A stretch of 64,000 nucleotides of DNA from Inia geoffrensis (lineage: Eukaryota; Chordata; Mammalia; Artiodactyla; Iniidae), in assembly GCA_036417435.1 (NCBI GenBank), contig JAZAQT010000028.1, positions 868,001-932,000 on the forward strand, in the 5' to 3' direction. Below, piece by piece: positions 1-10,415 of the stretch. Every line of letters starts with the position of its first letter. Within the stretch, counting starts at the first letter, position 1. Under the pieces are notes generated by a model. The model had not been told where the DNA came from and ran no database searches. It saw only the letters and a list, made by a program, of their open reading frames with translations. The translations under genes were made by a program, and so were the position numbers.

Positions 1-550
1 AAAACCCAGAATATGGTCCACGAAGTGATCAGGAAAAATTTCTAAAACTCATCGCCATTTTAGCCCCCTGGTACTCGAGTTCGCCGTTCCAGATGCAATA
101 TTAACATTCTCCCCACTTGGAGAGTCAGTGCCTTTGACCTCTTGCTTGGCACAGTTTGCAATTTCTGTGGAAGATGAACAGGAATAAGGAGAACGAATGA
201 GCAGCTAACTTGATGTGTTTGGATGGGCACATTGAACACTGATTTCCCTACAGGAAGAAGAATTCATCAAAGGCTCAGCGTGCCATGCCGGAACGAGATT
301 AGGGCCTGAAGCAATTCTTCGGGTTTGCGGTCAGCTCACAAGAAAGCGAGTTGAGAAAAGGAGATTTTTGGCACTGTAACTCACAATACTGCAGAGTTCC
401 AAATGACCCCTATCATCCAAAAATTTATTGAAGGAAGGCTGTGAAGAGGACTTGAACGCGACGCAGAATTGCAGAAAACAGATATCAGGGGGTAGATAAG
501 AATTGCTCTGAAAGCGTAGGAAAAGAGGCAGCAGTTCGACAGTGATGCAC
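1..550. other. Monomer left segment, origin not recognised (shown in M1)
   Basis: These 550 bases lie upstream of the palindrome and show no similarity that I recognise to LINE, SINE or LTR sequences on either strand. They contain the class-defining variants (+31 to +36, +85, +126, +142, +222) and a GAATTC site near +259. A 106-codon frame is open on the minus strand from the palindrome into this segment, but its substitutions are mostly amino-acid changing. It may be host DNA captured next to the L1, or an older, more decayed part of a mobile element. The equivalent segment is at offsets 1-550 of every monomer. Confidence 0.7.
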
Positions 551-622
551 TTGGCCAAAAAGGGCGTATGCGTTTTTTCCTGAATATATTCAGGAAAAAA
601 CGCATACGCCCTTTTTGGCCAA
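551..622. repeat. 72-bp perfect palindrome with zero spacer (M1 copy)
   Basis: Two 36-base arms are exact reverse complements with the axis between 586 and 587. The core reads cctgaata/tattcagg and the outer ends are ttggcc/ggccaa. Flanking bases (c before, c after) end the symmetry. In single strand it would form a 36-bp hairpin, and in duplex a cruciform. It recurs at offset +551 in all 37 monomers. Perfect copies are in M1, M2, M3, M5, M6, M10, M12, M13, M15, M18, M20, M22, M24, M25, M27, M28, M30 and M36. The others have one to three mismatches. Its function is unknown. Confidence 0.98.
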
Positions 623-869
623 CCAAGCAAGCCTGCAATGGAAATCCGCACTACAAGGCAGTCTCACTTCCCACCGATCCAAAGGGCCGTCCGAAAAAAG
701 TGTAAAATCCAGAGAGGCAGGACAGTCCATGGAGAACCGGCAGCCTTGTTATGCTGATGGGCGGGATGTAAATTGCCAACAGCCACTCTGGAGAAGTGGA
801 TGGTGTTTCCTGGAACAAAGAAAAAACCAAGCTAGAGAGCCTAGGGCACTTCCACTTATGGTGCTATAG
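615..869 (+). pseudogene. L1 ORF2 C-terminal remnant, decayed (M1 copy)
   Basis: An 84-codon open frame is in register with the end of L1 ORF2 (the reverse transcriptase/endonuclease protein). The clearest landmark is QPLWRSGWCFL, matching the conserved QPLW...W.FL block near the ORF2 C-terminus, preceded by a DGRDVNC segment where L1 has its W-rich cysteine motif. Similarity then continues downstream out of frame to about 1147, where the ORF2 stop would lie. The cysteine motif is eroded, and no RT or endonuclease domain is present. In M8, M9 and M21 the frame carries an internal TAA (tat to taa), and in M34 and M37 a TGA truncates it. It is not expected to make a functional protein. Confidence 0.8.
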
Positions 870-893
870 ATTCGGAAAATTTAAATGAAAAAG

Positions 894-926
894 ACAGAGC
901 CACACCAAAGTTTGGTGCTGCTCTGT
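894..926. repeat. Second, imperfect 33-bp inverted repeat (M1 copy)
   Basis: The arm acagagccacaccaaa at 894-909 pairs with tttggtgctgctctgt at 911-926 around a single central g; 14 of 16 positions pair. In M4 and in the S-subfamily monomers two changes (cagag to cacag, and ttggtg to ttgggg) break two more pairs. It recurs at offset +894 in the other copies. It lies inside the L1 ORF2 remnant. Confidence 0.75.
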
Positions 927-1481
927 GTACGGGAGCCTTGACTATGGTACAACTTTAATAGCCCAGAAAGAGAAAAATGGATATAGAAGTTGTGGTACAT
1001 CCCTACAATGGAATATCACTCAACAATGACATCAATGGCAACAGACCAGTAGCAGCATAATGAGTGGATTTAGTTACGATGATTCTAAGTGAAATAAGTC
1101 ACACAGAAAAAGAAACATCATAAGATATCACTAATACCGGGAATGTAAACACGGCTACGTGTGAACTGCATTACAAAACACAAGAGAGTCTCACATTTAC
1201 AAAAGAAACTTATGCTTGCTTAAGGGGAAAGGAGAGTGGGGAGGTTGCATAAAACCAGAGGTTGACATTAGGACAGATACCATTCCATAAGCCAAATATA
1301 TATTAGACAAGAGCTACTCCTCGCTCAACCAAATGGACTCAACACCCCGTATTCAAAACCTAGGAATATACCTGACTATGAAGAAAATTAAAACCCATAC
1401 ATTTATAGGTCTCCATAAGAAAATCATTTGTGTACAGCAGCATACACACAGCACTGTAAATAAGCTAAATCCCCTTATAAA

Positions 1482-1487
1482 AATAAA
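1482..1487 (+). promoter_or_regulatory. AATAAA polyadenylation hexamer in the L1 tail (M1 copy)
   Basis: The hexamer AATAAA sits at the L1 3' end, where L1 elements carry their polyadenylation signal, just before the A-rich tail. It is retained at the same offset in every monomer inspected, so any sense-strand transcript would meet one about every 1.74 kb. M31 and M33 have a second AATAAA a few bases downstream (aaaataaaacac). Whether any of them is used is unknown. Confidence 0.6.
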
Positions 1488-1505
1488 TTTGAAAAAGAAA
1501 ACACA

Positions 1506-1736
1506 AGGAATGTCAAATAGAGAGAAATTCTTAAATAAGTCCTTCAGGGCTTGTGAGGAATCTTGGATTTACCACCTCTACATCCACAGCTGGGGGAGAG
1601 ATAAGGCTGGACACTTGGTGCTGATACTGTTGGTGAGGGAATGCAGACCCTTTGAGGTAATGGTGCATGGTTCCCATTCCACAGGTCCCAAATCTCCACG
1701 TGTAAGGGATTTATCCTTCTGCTAAAATATGCATGG
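1506..1736. other. Monomer right segment, origin not recognised (shown in M1)
   Basis: About 230 bases follow the L1 A-rich tail and run into the next monomer's left segment. I recognise no mobile element or gene here. If the L1 inserted into a pre-existing sequence, this segment and the left segment would be the two sides of the insertion site. It contains the variants that separate tails (gctgggggag, gctgggtgag, gctgtgggag; cttctgct versus cttcagct). Confidence 0.65.
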
Positions 1737-3472
1737 AAAACCCAGAATATGGTCCACGAAGTGATCAGGCACAATTTCTAAAACTCATCGCCATTTTAGC
1801 CCCCTGGTACTCGAATTCGCCGATCCAGATGCAATATTAACATTCTCCCCACTTGGAGAGTCAGGGCCTTTGACCTCTTGTTTGGCACAGTTTGCAATTT
1901 CTGTGGAAGATGAACAGGAATAAGGAGAACGAATGAGCAGCTAACTTGATGTGTTTGGACGGGCACATTGAACACTGATTTCCCTACAGGAAGAAGAATT
2001 CATCAAAGGCTCAGCGTGCCATGCCGGAACGAGATTAGGGCCTGAAGCAATTCTTCGGGTTTGCGGTCAGCTCACAAGAAAGCGAGTTGAGAAAAGGAGA
2101 TTTTTGGCACTGTAACTCACAATCCTGCAGAGTTCCAAATGACCCCTATCATCCAAAAATTTATTGAAGGAAGGCTGTGAAGAGGACTTGAACGCGAAGC
2201 AGAATTGCAGAAAACAGATATCAGGGGGTAGATAAGAATTGCTCTGAAAGCGTAGGAAAAGAGGCAGCAGTTCGACAGTGATGCACTTGGCCAAAAAGGG
2301 CGTATGCGTTTTTTCCTGAATATATTCAGGAAAAAACGCATACGCCCTTTTTGGCCAACCAAGCAAGCCTGCAATGGAAATCCGCACTACAAGGCAGTCT
2401 CACTTCCCACCGATCCAAAGGGCCGTCCGAAAAAAGTGTAAAATCCAGAGAGGCAGGACAGTCCATGGAGAACCGGCAGCCTTGTTATGCTGATGGGCGG
2501 GATGTAACTTGCCAACAGCCACTCTGGAGAAGTGGATGGTGTTTCCTGGAACAAAGAAAAAACCAAGCTAGAGAGCCTAGGGCACTTCCACTTATGGTGC
2601 TATAGATTCGGAAAATTTAAATGAAAAAGACAGAGCCACACCAAAGTTTGGTGCTGCTCTGTGTACGGGAGCCTTGACTATGGTACAACTTTAATAGCCC
2701 AGAAAGAGAAAAATGGATATAGAAGTTGTGGTACATCCCTACAATGGAATATCACTCAACAATGACATCAATGGCAACAGACCAGTAGCAGCATAATGAG
2801 TGGATTTAGTTACGATGATTCTAAGTGAAATAAGTCAGACAGAAAAAGAAACATCATAAGATATCACTAATACCGGGAATGTAAACACGGCTACGTGTGA
2901 ACTGCATTACAAAACACAAGAGAGTCTCACATTTACAAAAGAAACTTATGCTTGCTTAAGGGGAAAGGAGAGTGGGGAGGTTGCATAAAACCAGAGGTTG
3001 ACATTAGGACAGATACAATTCCATAAGCCAAATATATATTAGACAAGAGCTACTCCTCGCTCAACCAAATGGACTCAACACCCCGTATTCAAAACCTAGG
3101 AATATACCTGACTATGAAGAAAATTAAAACCCATACATTTATAGGTCTCCATAAGAAAATCATTTGTGTACAGCAGCATACACACAGCACTGTAAATAAG
3201 CTAAATCCCCTTATAAAAATAAATTTGAAAAAGAAAACACAAGGACTGTCAAATAGAGAGAAATTCTTAAATAAGTCCTTCAGGGCTTGTGAGGAATCTT
3301 GGATTTACCACCTCTACATCCACAGCTGGGTGAGAGATAAGGCTGGACACTTGGGGCTGATACTATTGGTGAGGGAATGCAGACCCTTTGAGGTAATGGT
3401 GCATGGTTCCCATTCCACGGGTCCCAAATCTCCACGTGTAAGGGATTTATCCTTCTGCTAAAATATGCATGG
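1737..3472 (+). repeat. Satellite monomer M2 (head B, tail P)
   Basis: The palindrome at 2287-2358 is perfect. The usual CTCGAG is changed to ctcgaattc, creating an extra GAATTC at 1813-1818. The tail is P up to about 3320, then shows gctgggtgag, as in Q2 tails, which suggests a small exchange. Confidence 0.97.
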
Positions 3473-5208
3473 AAAACCCAGAATATGGTCCACGAAGTGA
3501 TCAGGCACAATTTCTAAAACTCATCGCCATTTTAGCCCCCTGGTACTCGAGTTCGCCGATCCAGATGCAATATTAATATTCTCCCCACTTGGAGAGTCAG
3601 GGCCTTTGACCTCTTGTTTGGCACAGTTTGCAATTTCTGTGGAAGATGAACAGGAATAAGGAGAACGAATGAGCAGCTAACTTGATGTGTTTGGACGGGC
3701 ACATTGAACACTGATTTCCCTACAGGAAGAAGAATTCATCAAAGGCTCAGCGTGCCATGCCGGAACGAGATTAGGGCCTGAAGCAATTCTTCGGGTTTGC
3801 GGTCAGCTCACAAGAAAGCGAGTTGAGAAAAGGAGATTTTTGGCACCGTAACTCACAATCCTGCAGAGTTCCAAATGACCCCTATCATCCAAAAATTTAT
3901 TGAAGGAAGGCTGTGAAGAGGACTTGAACGCGAAGCAGAATTGCAGAAAACAGATATCAGGGGGTAGATAAGAATTGCTCTGAAAGCGTAGGAAAAGAGG
4001 CAGCAGTTCGACAGTGATGCACTTGGCCAAAAAGGGCGTATGCGTTTTTTCCTGAATATATTCAGGAAAAAACGCATACGCCCTTTTTGGCCAACGAAGC
4101 AAGCCTGCAATGGAAATCCGCACTACAAGGCAGTCTCACTTCCCACCGATCCAAAGGGCCGTCCGAAAAAAGTGTAAAATCCAGAAAGGCAGGACAGGCC
4201 ATGGAGAACCGGCAGCCTTGTTATGCTGATGGGCGGGATGTAAATTGTCAACAGCCACTCTGGAGAAGTGGATGGTGTTTCCTGGAACAAAGAAAAAAAC
4301 AAGCTAGAGAGCCTAGGGCACTTCCACTTATGGTGCTATAGATTCGGAAAATTTAAATGAAAAAGACAGAGCCACACCAAAGTTTGGTGCTGCTCTGTGT
4401 ACGGGAGCCTTGACAATGGTACAACTTTAATAGCCCAGAAAGAGAAAAATGGATATAGAAGTTGTGGTACATCCCTACAATGGAATATCACTCAACAATG
4501 AAATCAATGGCAACAGACCAGTAGCAGCATAATGAGTGGATTTAGTTACGATGATTCTAAGTGAAATATGTCACACAGAAAAAGAAACATCATAAGATAT
4601 CACTAATACCGGGAATGTAAACACGGCTACGTGTGAACTGCATTACAAAACACAACAGAGTCTCACATTTATAAAAGAAACTTATGCTTGCTTAAGGGGA
4701 AAGGAGAGTGGGGAGGCTGCATAAAACCAGAGGTTGACATTAGGACAGATACCATTCCATAAGCCAGATATATATTAGACAAGACCTACTCCTGGCTCAG
4801 CCAAATGGACTCAACAACCCGTATTCAAAACCTAGGAATATACCTGACTATGAAGAAAATTAAAACCAATACTTTTATAGGTCTCCATAAGAAAATCATT
4901 TGTGTACAGCAGCATAGACACAGCACTGTAAATAAGCTAAATCCCCTTATAAAAATAAATTTGAAAAAGAAAACACAAGGACTGTCAAATAGAGAGAAAA
5001 TCTTAAATAAGTCCTTGAGGGCTTGTGAGGAATCTTGCATTTACCACCTCTACATCCACAGCTGGGGGAGAGATAAGGCTGGACACTTGGGGCTGATAGT
5101 ATTGGTGAGGGAATGCAGATCCTTTGATGTAATGGTGCATGGTTCCCATTCCACGGGTCCCAAATCTCCACGTGTAAGGGATTTATCCTTCAGCTAAAAT
5201 ATGCATGG
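3473..5208 (+). repeat. Satellite monomer M3 (head B, tail Q1)
   Basis: The palindrome at 4023-4094 is perfect, followed by aacgaagc instead of aaccaagc. Private changes include ttaatattc near 3574, aaccaatact near 4864 and gcatagacac near 4911. Confidence 0.97.
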
Positions 5209-6943
5209 AAAACCCAGAATATGGTCCACGAAGTGATCAGGAAAAATTTCTAAAACTCATCGCCATTTTAGCCCCCTGGTACTCGAGTTCGCCGTTCCAG
5301 ATGCAATATTAACATTCTCCCCACTTGGAGAGTCAGTGCCTTTGACCTCTTGCTTGGCACAGTTTGCAATTTCTGTGGAAGATGAACAGGAATAAGGAGA
5401 ACGAATGAGCAGCTAACTTGATGTGTTTGGATGGGCACATTCAACACTGATTTCCCTACAGGAAGAAGAATTCATCAAAGGCTCAGTGTGCCATGCCGGA
5501 ACGAGATTAGGGCCTGAAGCAATTTTTCGGGTTTGCGGTCAGCTCACAAGAAAGCGAGTTGAGAAAAGGAGATTTTTGGCACTGTAACTCACAATACTGC
5601 AGAGTTCCAAATGACCCCTATCATCCAAAAATTTATTGAAGGAAGGCTGTGAAGAGGACTTGAACGCGACGCAGAATTGCAGAAAACAGATATCAGGGGG
5701 TAGATAAGAATTGCTCTGAAAGCGTAGGAAAAGAGGCAGCAGTTCGACAGTGATGCACTTGGCCAAAAAGGGCGTATGCGTTTTTTCCTGAATATATTCA
5801 GGAAAAAACGCATATGCCCTTTTTGGCCAACCAAGCAAGCCTGCAATGGAAATCTGCACTACAAGGCAGTCTCACTTCCCACCGATCCAAAGGGCCGTCT
5901 GAAAAAAGTGTAAAATCCAGAGAGGCAGGACAGGCCATGGAGAACCGGCAGCCTTGTTATGCTGATGGGCGGGATGTAAATTGCCAACAGCCACTCTGGA
6001 GAAGTGGATGGTGTTTCCTGGAACAAAGAAAAAACCAAGCTAGAGAGCCTAGGGCACTTCCACTTATGGTGCTATAGATTCGGAAAATTTAAATGAAAAA
6101 GACACAGCCACACCAAAGTTTGGGGCTGCTCTGTGTACGGGAGCCATGACTATGAAACAACTTTAATAGCCCAGAAAGAGAAAAATGGATATAGAAGTTG
6201 TGGTACATCCCTACAATGGAATATCACTCAACAATGACATCAATGGCAACAGACCAGTAGCAGCATAATGAGTGGATTTAGTTACGATGATTCTAAGTGA
6301 AATAAGTCACAGAGAAAAAGAAACATCATAAGATATCACTAATACCGGGAATGTAAACAAGGCTACGTGTGAACTGCATTACAAAACACAAGAGAGTCTC
6401 ACATTTACAAAAGAAACTTATGCTTGCTTAAGGGGAAAGGAGAGTGGGGAGGCTGCATAAAACCAGAGGTTGACATTAGGACCGATACCATTCCATAAGC
6501 CAAATATATATTAGACAAGAGCTACTCCTTGCTCAACCAAATGGACTCAACACCCCATATTCAAAACCTAGGAATATACCTGACTATGAAGAAAATTAAA
6601 ACCCATACATTTATAGGTCTCCATAAGAAAATCATTTGTGTACAGCAGCATACACACAGCAGTGTAAATAAGCTAAATCCCCTTATAAAAATAAATTTGA
6701 AAAAGAAAACACAAGGACTGTCAAATAGAGAGAAATTCTTAAATAAGTCCTTCAGGGCTTGTGAGGAATTTGGATTTACCACCTCTACATCCACAGCTGG
6801 GGGAGAGATAAGGCTGGACACTTGGGGCTGATACTATTGGTGAGGGAATGCAGACCCTTTGAGGTAATGGTGCATTGTTCCCATTCCACGGGTCACAAAT
6901 CTCCACGTGTAAGGGATTTATCTTTCTGCTAAAATATGCATGG
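5209..6943 (+). repeat. Satellite monomer M4 (head A, tail R, with S-like patch)
   Basis: 1,735 bp. The palindrome at 5759-5830 has one mismatch (catacg to catatg in the right arm). From about 5835 to 6200 it carries S-subfamily variants (aatctgcac, gtctgaaa, gacacagcc, ttggggctg, ccatgactatgaaac) identical to M33 about 50 kb away. A 1-bp deletion near 6768 gives gaatttgg. Confidence 0.96.
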
Positions 6944-8679
6944 AAAACCCAGAATATGGTCCACGAAGTGATCAGGCAAAATTTCTAAAACTCATCGCCA
7001 TTTTAGCCCCCTGGTACTCGAGTTCGCCGTTCCAGGTGCAATATTAACATTCCCCCCACTTGGAGAGTCAGTGCCTTTGACCTCTTGTTTGGCACAGTTT
7101 GCAATTTCTGTGGAAGATGAACAGGAATAAGGAGAACGAATGAGCAGCTAACTTGATGTGTTTGGAAGGGCACATTGAACACTGATTTCCCTACAGGAAG
7201 AAGAATTCATCAAAGGCTCAGCGTGCCATGCCGGAACGAGATTAGGGCCTGAAGCAATTCTTCGGGTTTGCGGTCAGCTCACAAGAAAGCGAGTTGAGAA
7301 AAGGAGATTTTTGGCACTGTAACTCACAATCCTGCAGAGTTCCAAATGACCCCTAACATCCAAAAATTTATTGAAGGAAGGCTGTGAAGAGGACTTGAAC
7401 GCGAAGCAGAATTGCAGAAAACAGATATCAGGGGGTAGATAAGAATTGCTCTGAAAGCGTAGGAAAAGAGGCAGCAGTTCGACAGTGATGCACTTGGCCA
7501 AAAAGGGCGTATGCGTTTTTTCCTGAATATATTCAGGAAAAAACGCATACGCCCTTTTTGGCCAACCAAGCAAGCCTGCAATGGAAATCCGCACTACAAG
7601 GCAGTCTCACTTCCCACCGATCCAAAGGGCCGTCTGAAAAAAGTGTAAAATCCAGAGAGGCAGGACAGGCCATGGAGAACCGGCAGCCTTGTTATGCTGA
7701 TGGGCGGGATGTAAATTGTCAACAGCCACTCTGGAGAAGTGGATGGTGTTTCCTGGAACAAAGAAAAAAACAAGCTAGAGAGCCTAGGGCACTTCCACTT
7801 ATGGTGCTATAGATTCGGAAAATTTAAATGAAAAAGACAGAGCCACACCAAAGTTTGGTGCTGCTCTGTGTACGGGAGCCTTGACAATGGTACAACTTTA
7901 ATAGCCCAGAAAGAGAAAAATGGATATAGAAGTTGTGGTACATCCCTACAATGGAATATCACTCAACAATGAAATCAATGGCAACAGACCAGTAGCAGCA
8001 TAATGAGTGGATTTAGTTACGATGATTCTAAGTGAAATATGTCACACAGAAAAAGAAACATCATAAGATATCACTAATACCGGGAATGTAAACACGGCTA
8101 CGTGTGAACTGCCTTACAAAACACAACAGAGTCTCACATTTATAAAAGAAACTTATGCTTGCTTAAGGGGAAAGGAGAGTGGGGAGGCTGCATAAAACCA
8201 GAGGTTGACATTAGGACAGATACCATTCCATAAGCCAAATATATATTAGACAAGACCTACTCCTGGCTCAGCCAAATGGACTCCACAACCCGTATTCAAA
8301 ACCTAGGAATATACCTGACTATGAAGAAAATTAAAACCCATACTTTTGTAGGTCTCCATAAGAAAATCATTTGTGTACAGCAGCATACACACAGCACTGT
8401 AAATAAGCTAAATCCCCTTATAAAAATAAATTTGAAAAAGAAAACACAAGGACTGTCAAATAGAGAGAAATTCTTAAATAAGTCCTTCAGGGCTTGTGAG
8501 GAATCTTGGATTTACCACCTCTACATCCACAGCTGGGTGAGAGATAAGGCTGGACACTTGGGGCTGATACTATTGGTGAGGGAATGCAGACCCTTTGAGG
8601 TAATGGTGCATGGTTCCCATTCCACGGGTCCCAAATCTCCACGTGTAAGGGATTTATCCTTCTGCTAAAATATGCATGG
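6944..8679 (+). repeat. Satellite monomer M5 (head C, tail Q2)
   Basis: The palindrome at 7494-7565 is perfect. It has the class C head (gttccaggtgc, attcccccc, ggaaggg) shared only with M15 and M18. A private change is ccctaacatcc near 7351. Confidence 0.97.
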
Positions 8680-10415
8680 AAAACCCAGAATATGGTCCAC
8701 GAAGTGATCAGGCACAATTTCTAAAACTCATCGCCATTTTAGACCCCTGGTACTCGAGTTCGCTGATCCAGATGCAATATTAACATTCTCCCCACTTGGA
8801 GAGTCAGGGCCTTTGACCTCTTGTTTGGCACAGTTTGCAATTTCTGTGGAAGATGAACAGGAATAAGGAGAACGAATGAGCAGCTAACTTGATGTGTTTG
8901 GACGGGCACATTGAACACTGATTTCCCTACAGGAAGAAGAATTCATCAAAGGCTCAGCGTGCCATGCCGGAACGAGATTAGGGCCTGAAGCAATTCTTCG
9001 GGTTTGCGGTCAGCTCACAAGAAAGCGAGTGGAGAAAAGGAGATTTTTGGCACTGTAACTCACAATACTGCAGAGTTCCAAATGACCCCTATCATCCAAA
9101 AATTTATTGAAGGAAGGCTGTGAAGAGGACTTGAACGCGAAGCAGAATTGCAGAAAACAGATATCAGGGGGTAGATAAGAATTGCTCTGAAAGCGTAGGA
9201 AAAGAGGCAGCAGTTCGACAGTGATGCACTTGGCCAAAAAGGGCGTATGCGTTTTTTCCTGAATATATTCAGGAAAAAACGCATACGCCCTTTTTGGCCA
9301 ACCAAGCAAGCCTGCAATGGAAATCCGCACTACAAGGCAGTCTCACTTCCCACCAATCCAAAGGGCCGTCCGAAAAAAGTGTAAAATCCAGAGAGGCAGG
9401 ACAGGCCATGGAGAACCGGCAGCCTTGTTATGCTGATGGGCGGGATGTAAATTGTCAACAGCCACTCTGGAGAAGTGGATGGTGTTTCCTGGAACAAAGA
9501 AAAAAACAAGCTAGAGAGCCTAGGGCACTTCCACTTATGGTGCTATAGATTCGGAAAATTTAAATGAAAAAGACAGAGCCACACCAAAGTTTGGTGCTGC
9601 TCTGTGTACGGGAGCCTTGACAATGGTACAACTTTAATAGCCCAGAAAGAGAAAAAGGGATATAGAAGTTGTGGTACATCCCTACAATGGAATATCACTC
9701 AACAATGAAATCAATGGCAACAGACCAGTAGCAGCATAATGAGTGGATTTAGTTACGATGATTCTAAGTGAAATATGTCACACAGAAAAAGAAACATCAT
9801 AAGATATCACTAATACCGGGAATGTAAACACGGCTACGTGTGAACTGCATTACAAAACACAACAGAGTCTCACATTTATAAAAGAAACTTATGCTTGCTT
9901 AAGGGGAAAGGAGAGTGGGGAGGCTGCATAAAACCAGAGGTTGACATTAGGACAGATACCATTCCATAAGCCAAATATATATTAGACAAGACCTACTCCT
10001 GGCTCAGCCAAATGGACTCAACAACCCGTATTCAAAACCTAGGAATATACCTGACTATGAAGAAAATTAAAACCCATACTTTTATAGGTCTCCATAAGAA
10101 AATCATTTGTGTACAGCAGCATACACACAGCACTGTAAATAAGCTAAATCCCCTTATAAAAATAAATTTGAAAAAGAAAACACAAGGACTGTCAAATAGG
10201 GAGAAAATCTTAAATAAGTCCTTGAGGGCTTGTGAGGAATCTTGGATTTACCACCTCTACATCCACAGCTGGGGGAGAGATAAGGCTGGACACTTGGGGC
10301 TGATACTATTGGTGAGGGAATGCAGATCCTTTGATGTAATGGTGCATGGTTCCCATTCCACGGGTCCCAAATCTCCACGTGTAAGGGATTTATCCTTCAG
10401 CTAAAATATGCATGG
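8680..10415 (+). repeat. Satellite monomer M6 (head B, tail Q1)
   Basis: The palindrome at 9230-9301 is perfect. Private or rare changes: tagacccctgg, cgctgatcc, gcgagtggag (shared with M20), and aaaaagggatat near 9654 (shared with M16 and M19). Confidence 0.97.

Larger units (their letters stand above)
623..1505 (+). mobile_element. 5'-truncated LINE-1 3' end embedded in the monomer (M1 copy)
   Basis: From just after the palindrome the sequence follows a mammalian L1 3' end in order. There is an ORF2 C-terminal stretch (gatgggcgggatgtaaattg, then cagccactctgg), the block tacaatggaatatcac, then taagtgaaataagtcacac and agatatcactaa. After these come an L1-type 3' UTR with gaaacttatgcttg and aaggggaaagg, a terminal tgtacagcag...cactgtaaat block, and an A-rich tail at about 1479-1501. 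It is sense on the plus strand. The 5' truncation point abuts the palindrome. I saw no convincing target-site duplication. The same element occupies offsets ~623-1505 of every monomer, so the L1 was inserted before the array amplified. Confidence 0.88.
1..1736 (+). repeat. Satellite monomer M1 (head A, tail P)
   Basis: Phase reference for the array. The palindrome at 551-622 is perfect. Private changes include aaggaatgtc instead of aaggactgtc near 1507 and cttggtgctg near 1614. Confidence 0.97.

Noticed and set aside
551..622. The palindrome as a bacterial-type terminator or a MITE
   Set aside because: It is in a eukaryotic satellite, and the U-run logic does not apply. There is no terminal inverted repeat with an internal region and no flanking target duplication; the whole element is arms.
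615..869. The 84-codon plus-strand frame as a functional gene
   Set aside because: It matches only the eroded C-terminal end of L1 ORF2 and lacks the catalytic domains. Several copies carry internal stops. It is annotated as a pseudogene remnant.
1479..1530. Target-site duplication flanking the L1
   Set aside because: The 5' junction (aaccaagcaag) and the sequence after the tail (acacaaggac) share only a few bases, not enough to call a duplication.
1333..1725. A recurring 130-140 codon plus-strand frame (copies at 3069, 4805, 8276 and others)
   Set aside because: It lies in the L1 3' UTR, A-rich tail and right segment. It has no recognisable domain, is frameshifted in M4, M14 and M17, has a stop in M35, and its variants are mostly amino-acid changing. 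It persists because the monomers are nearly identical.
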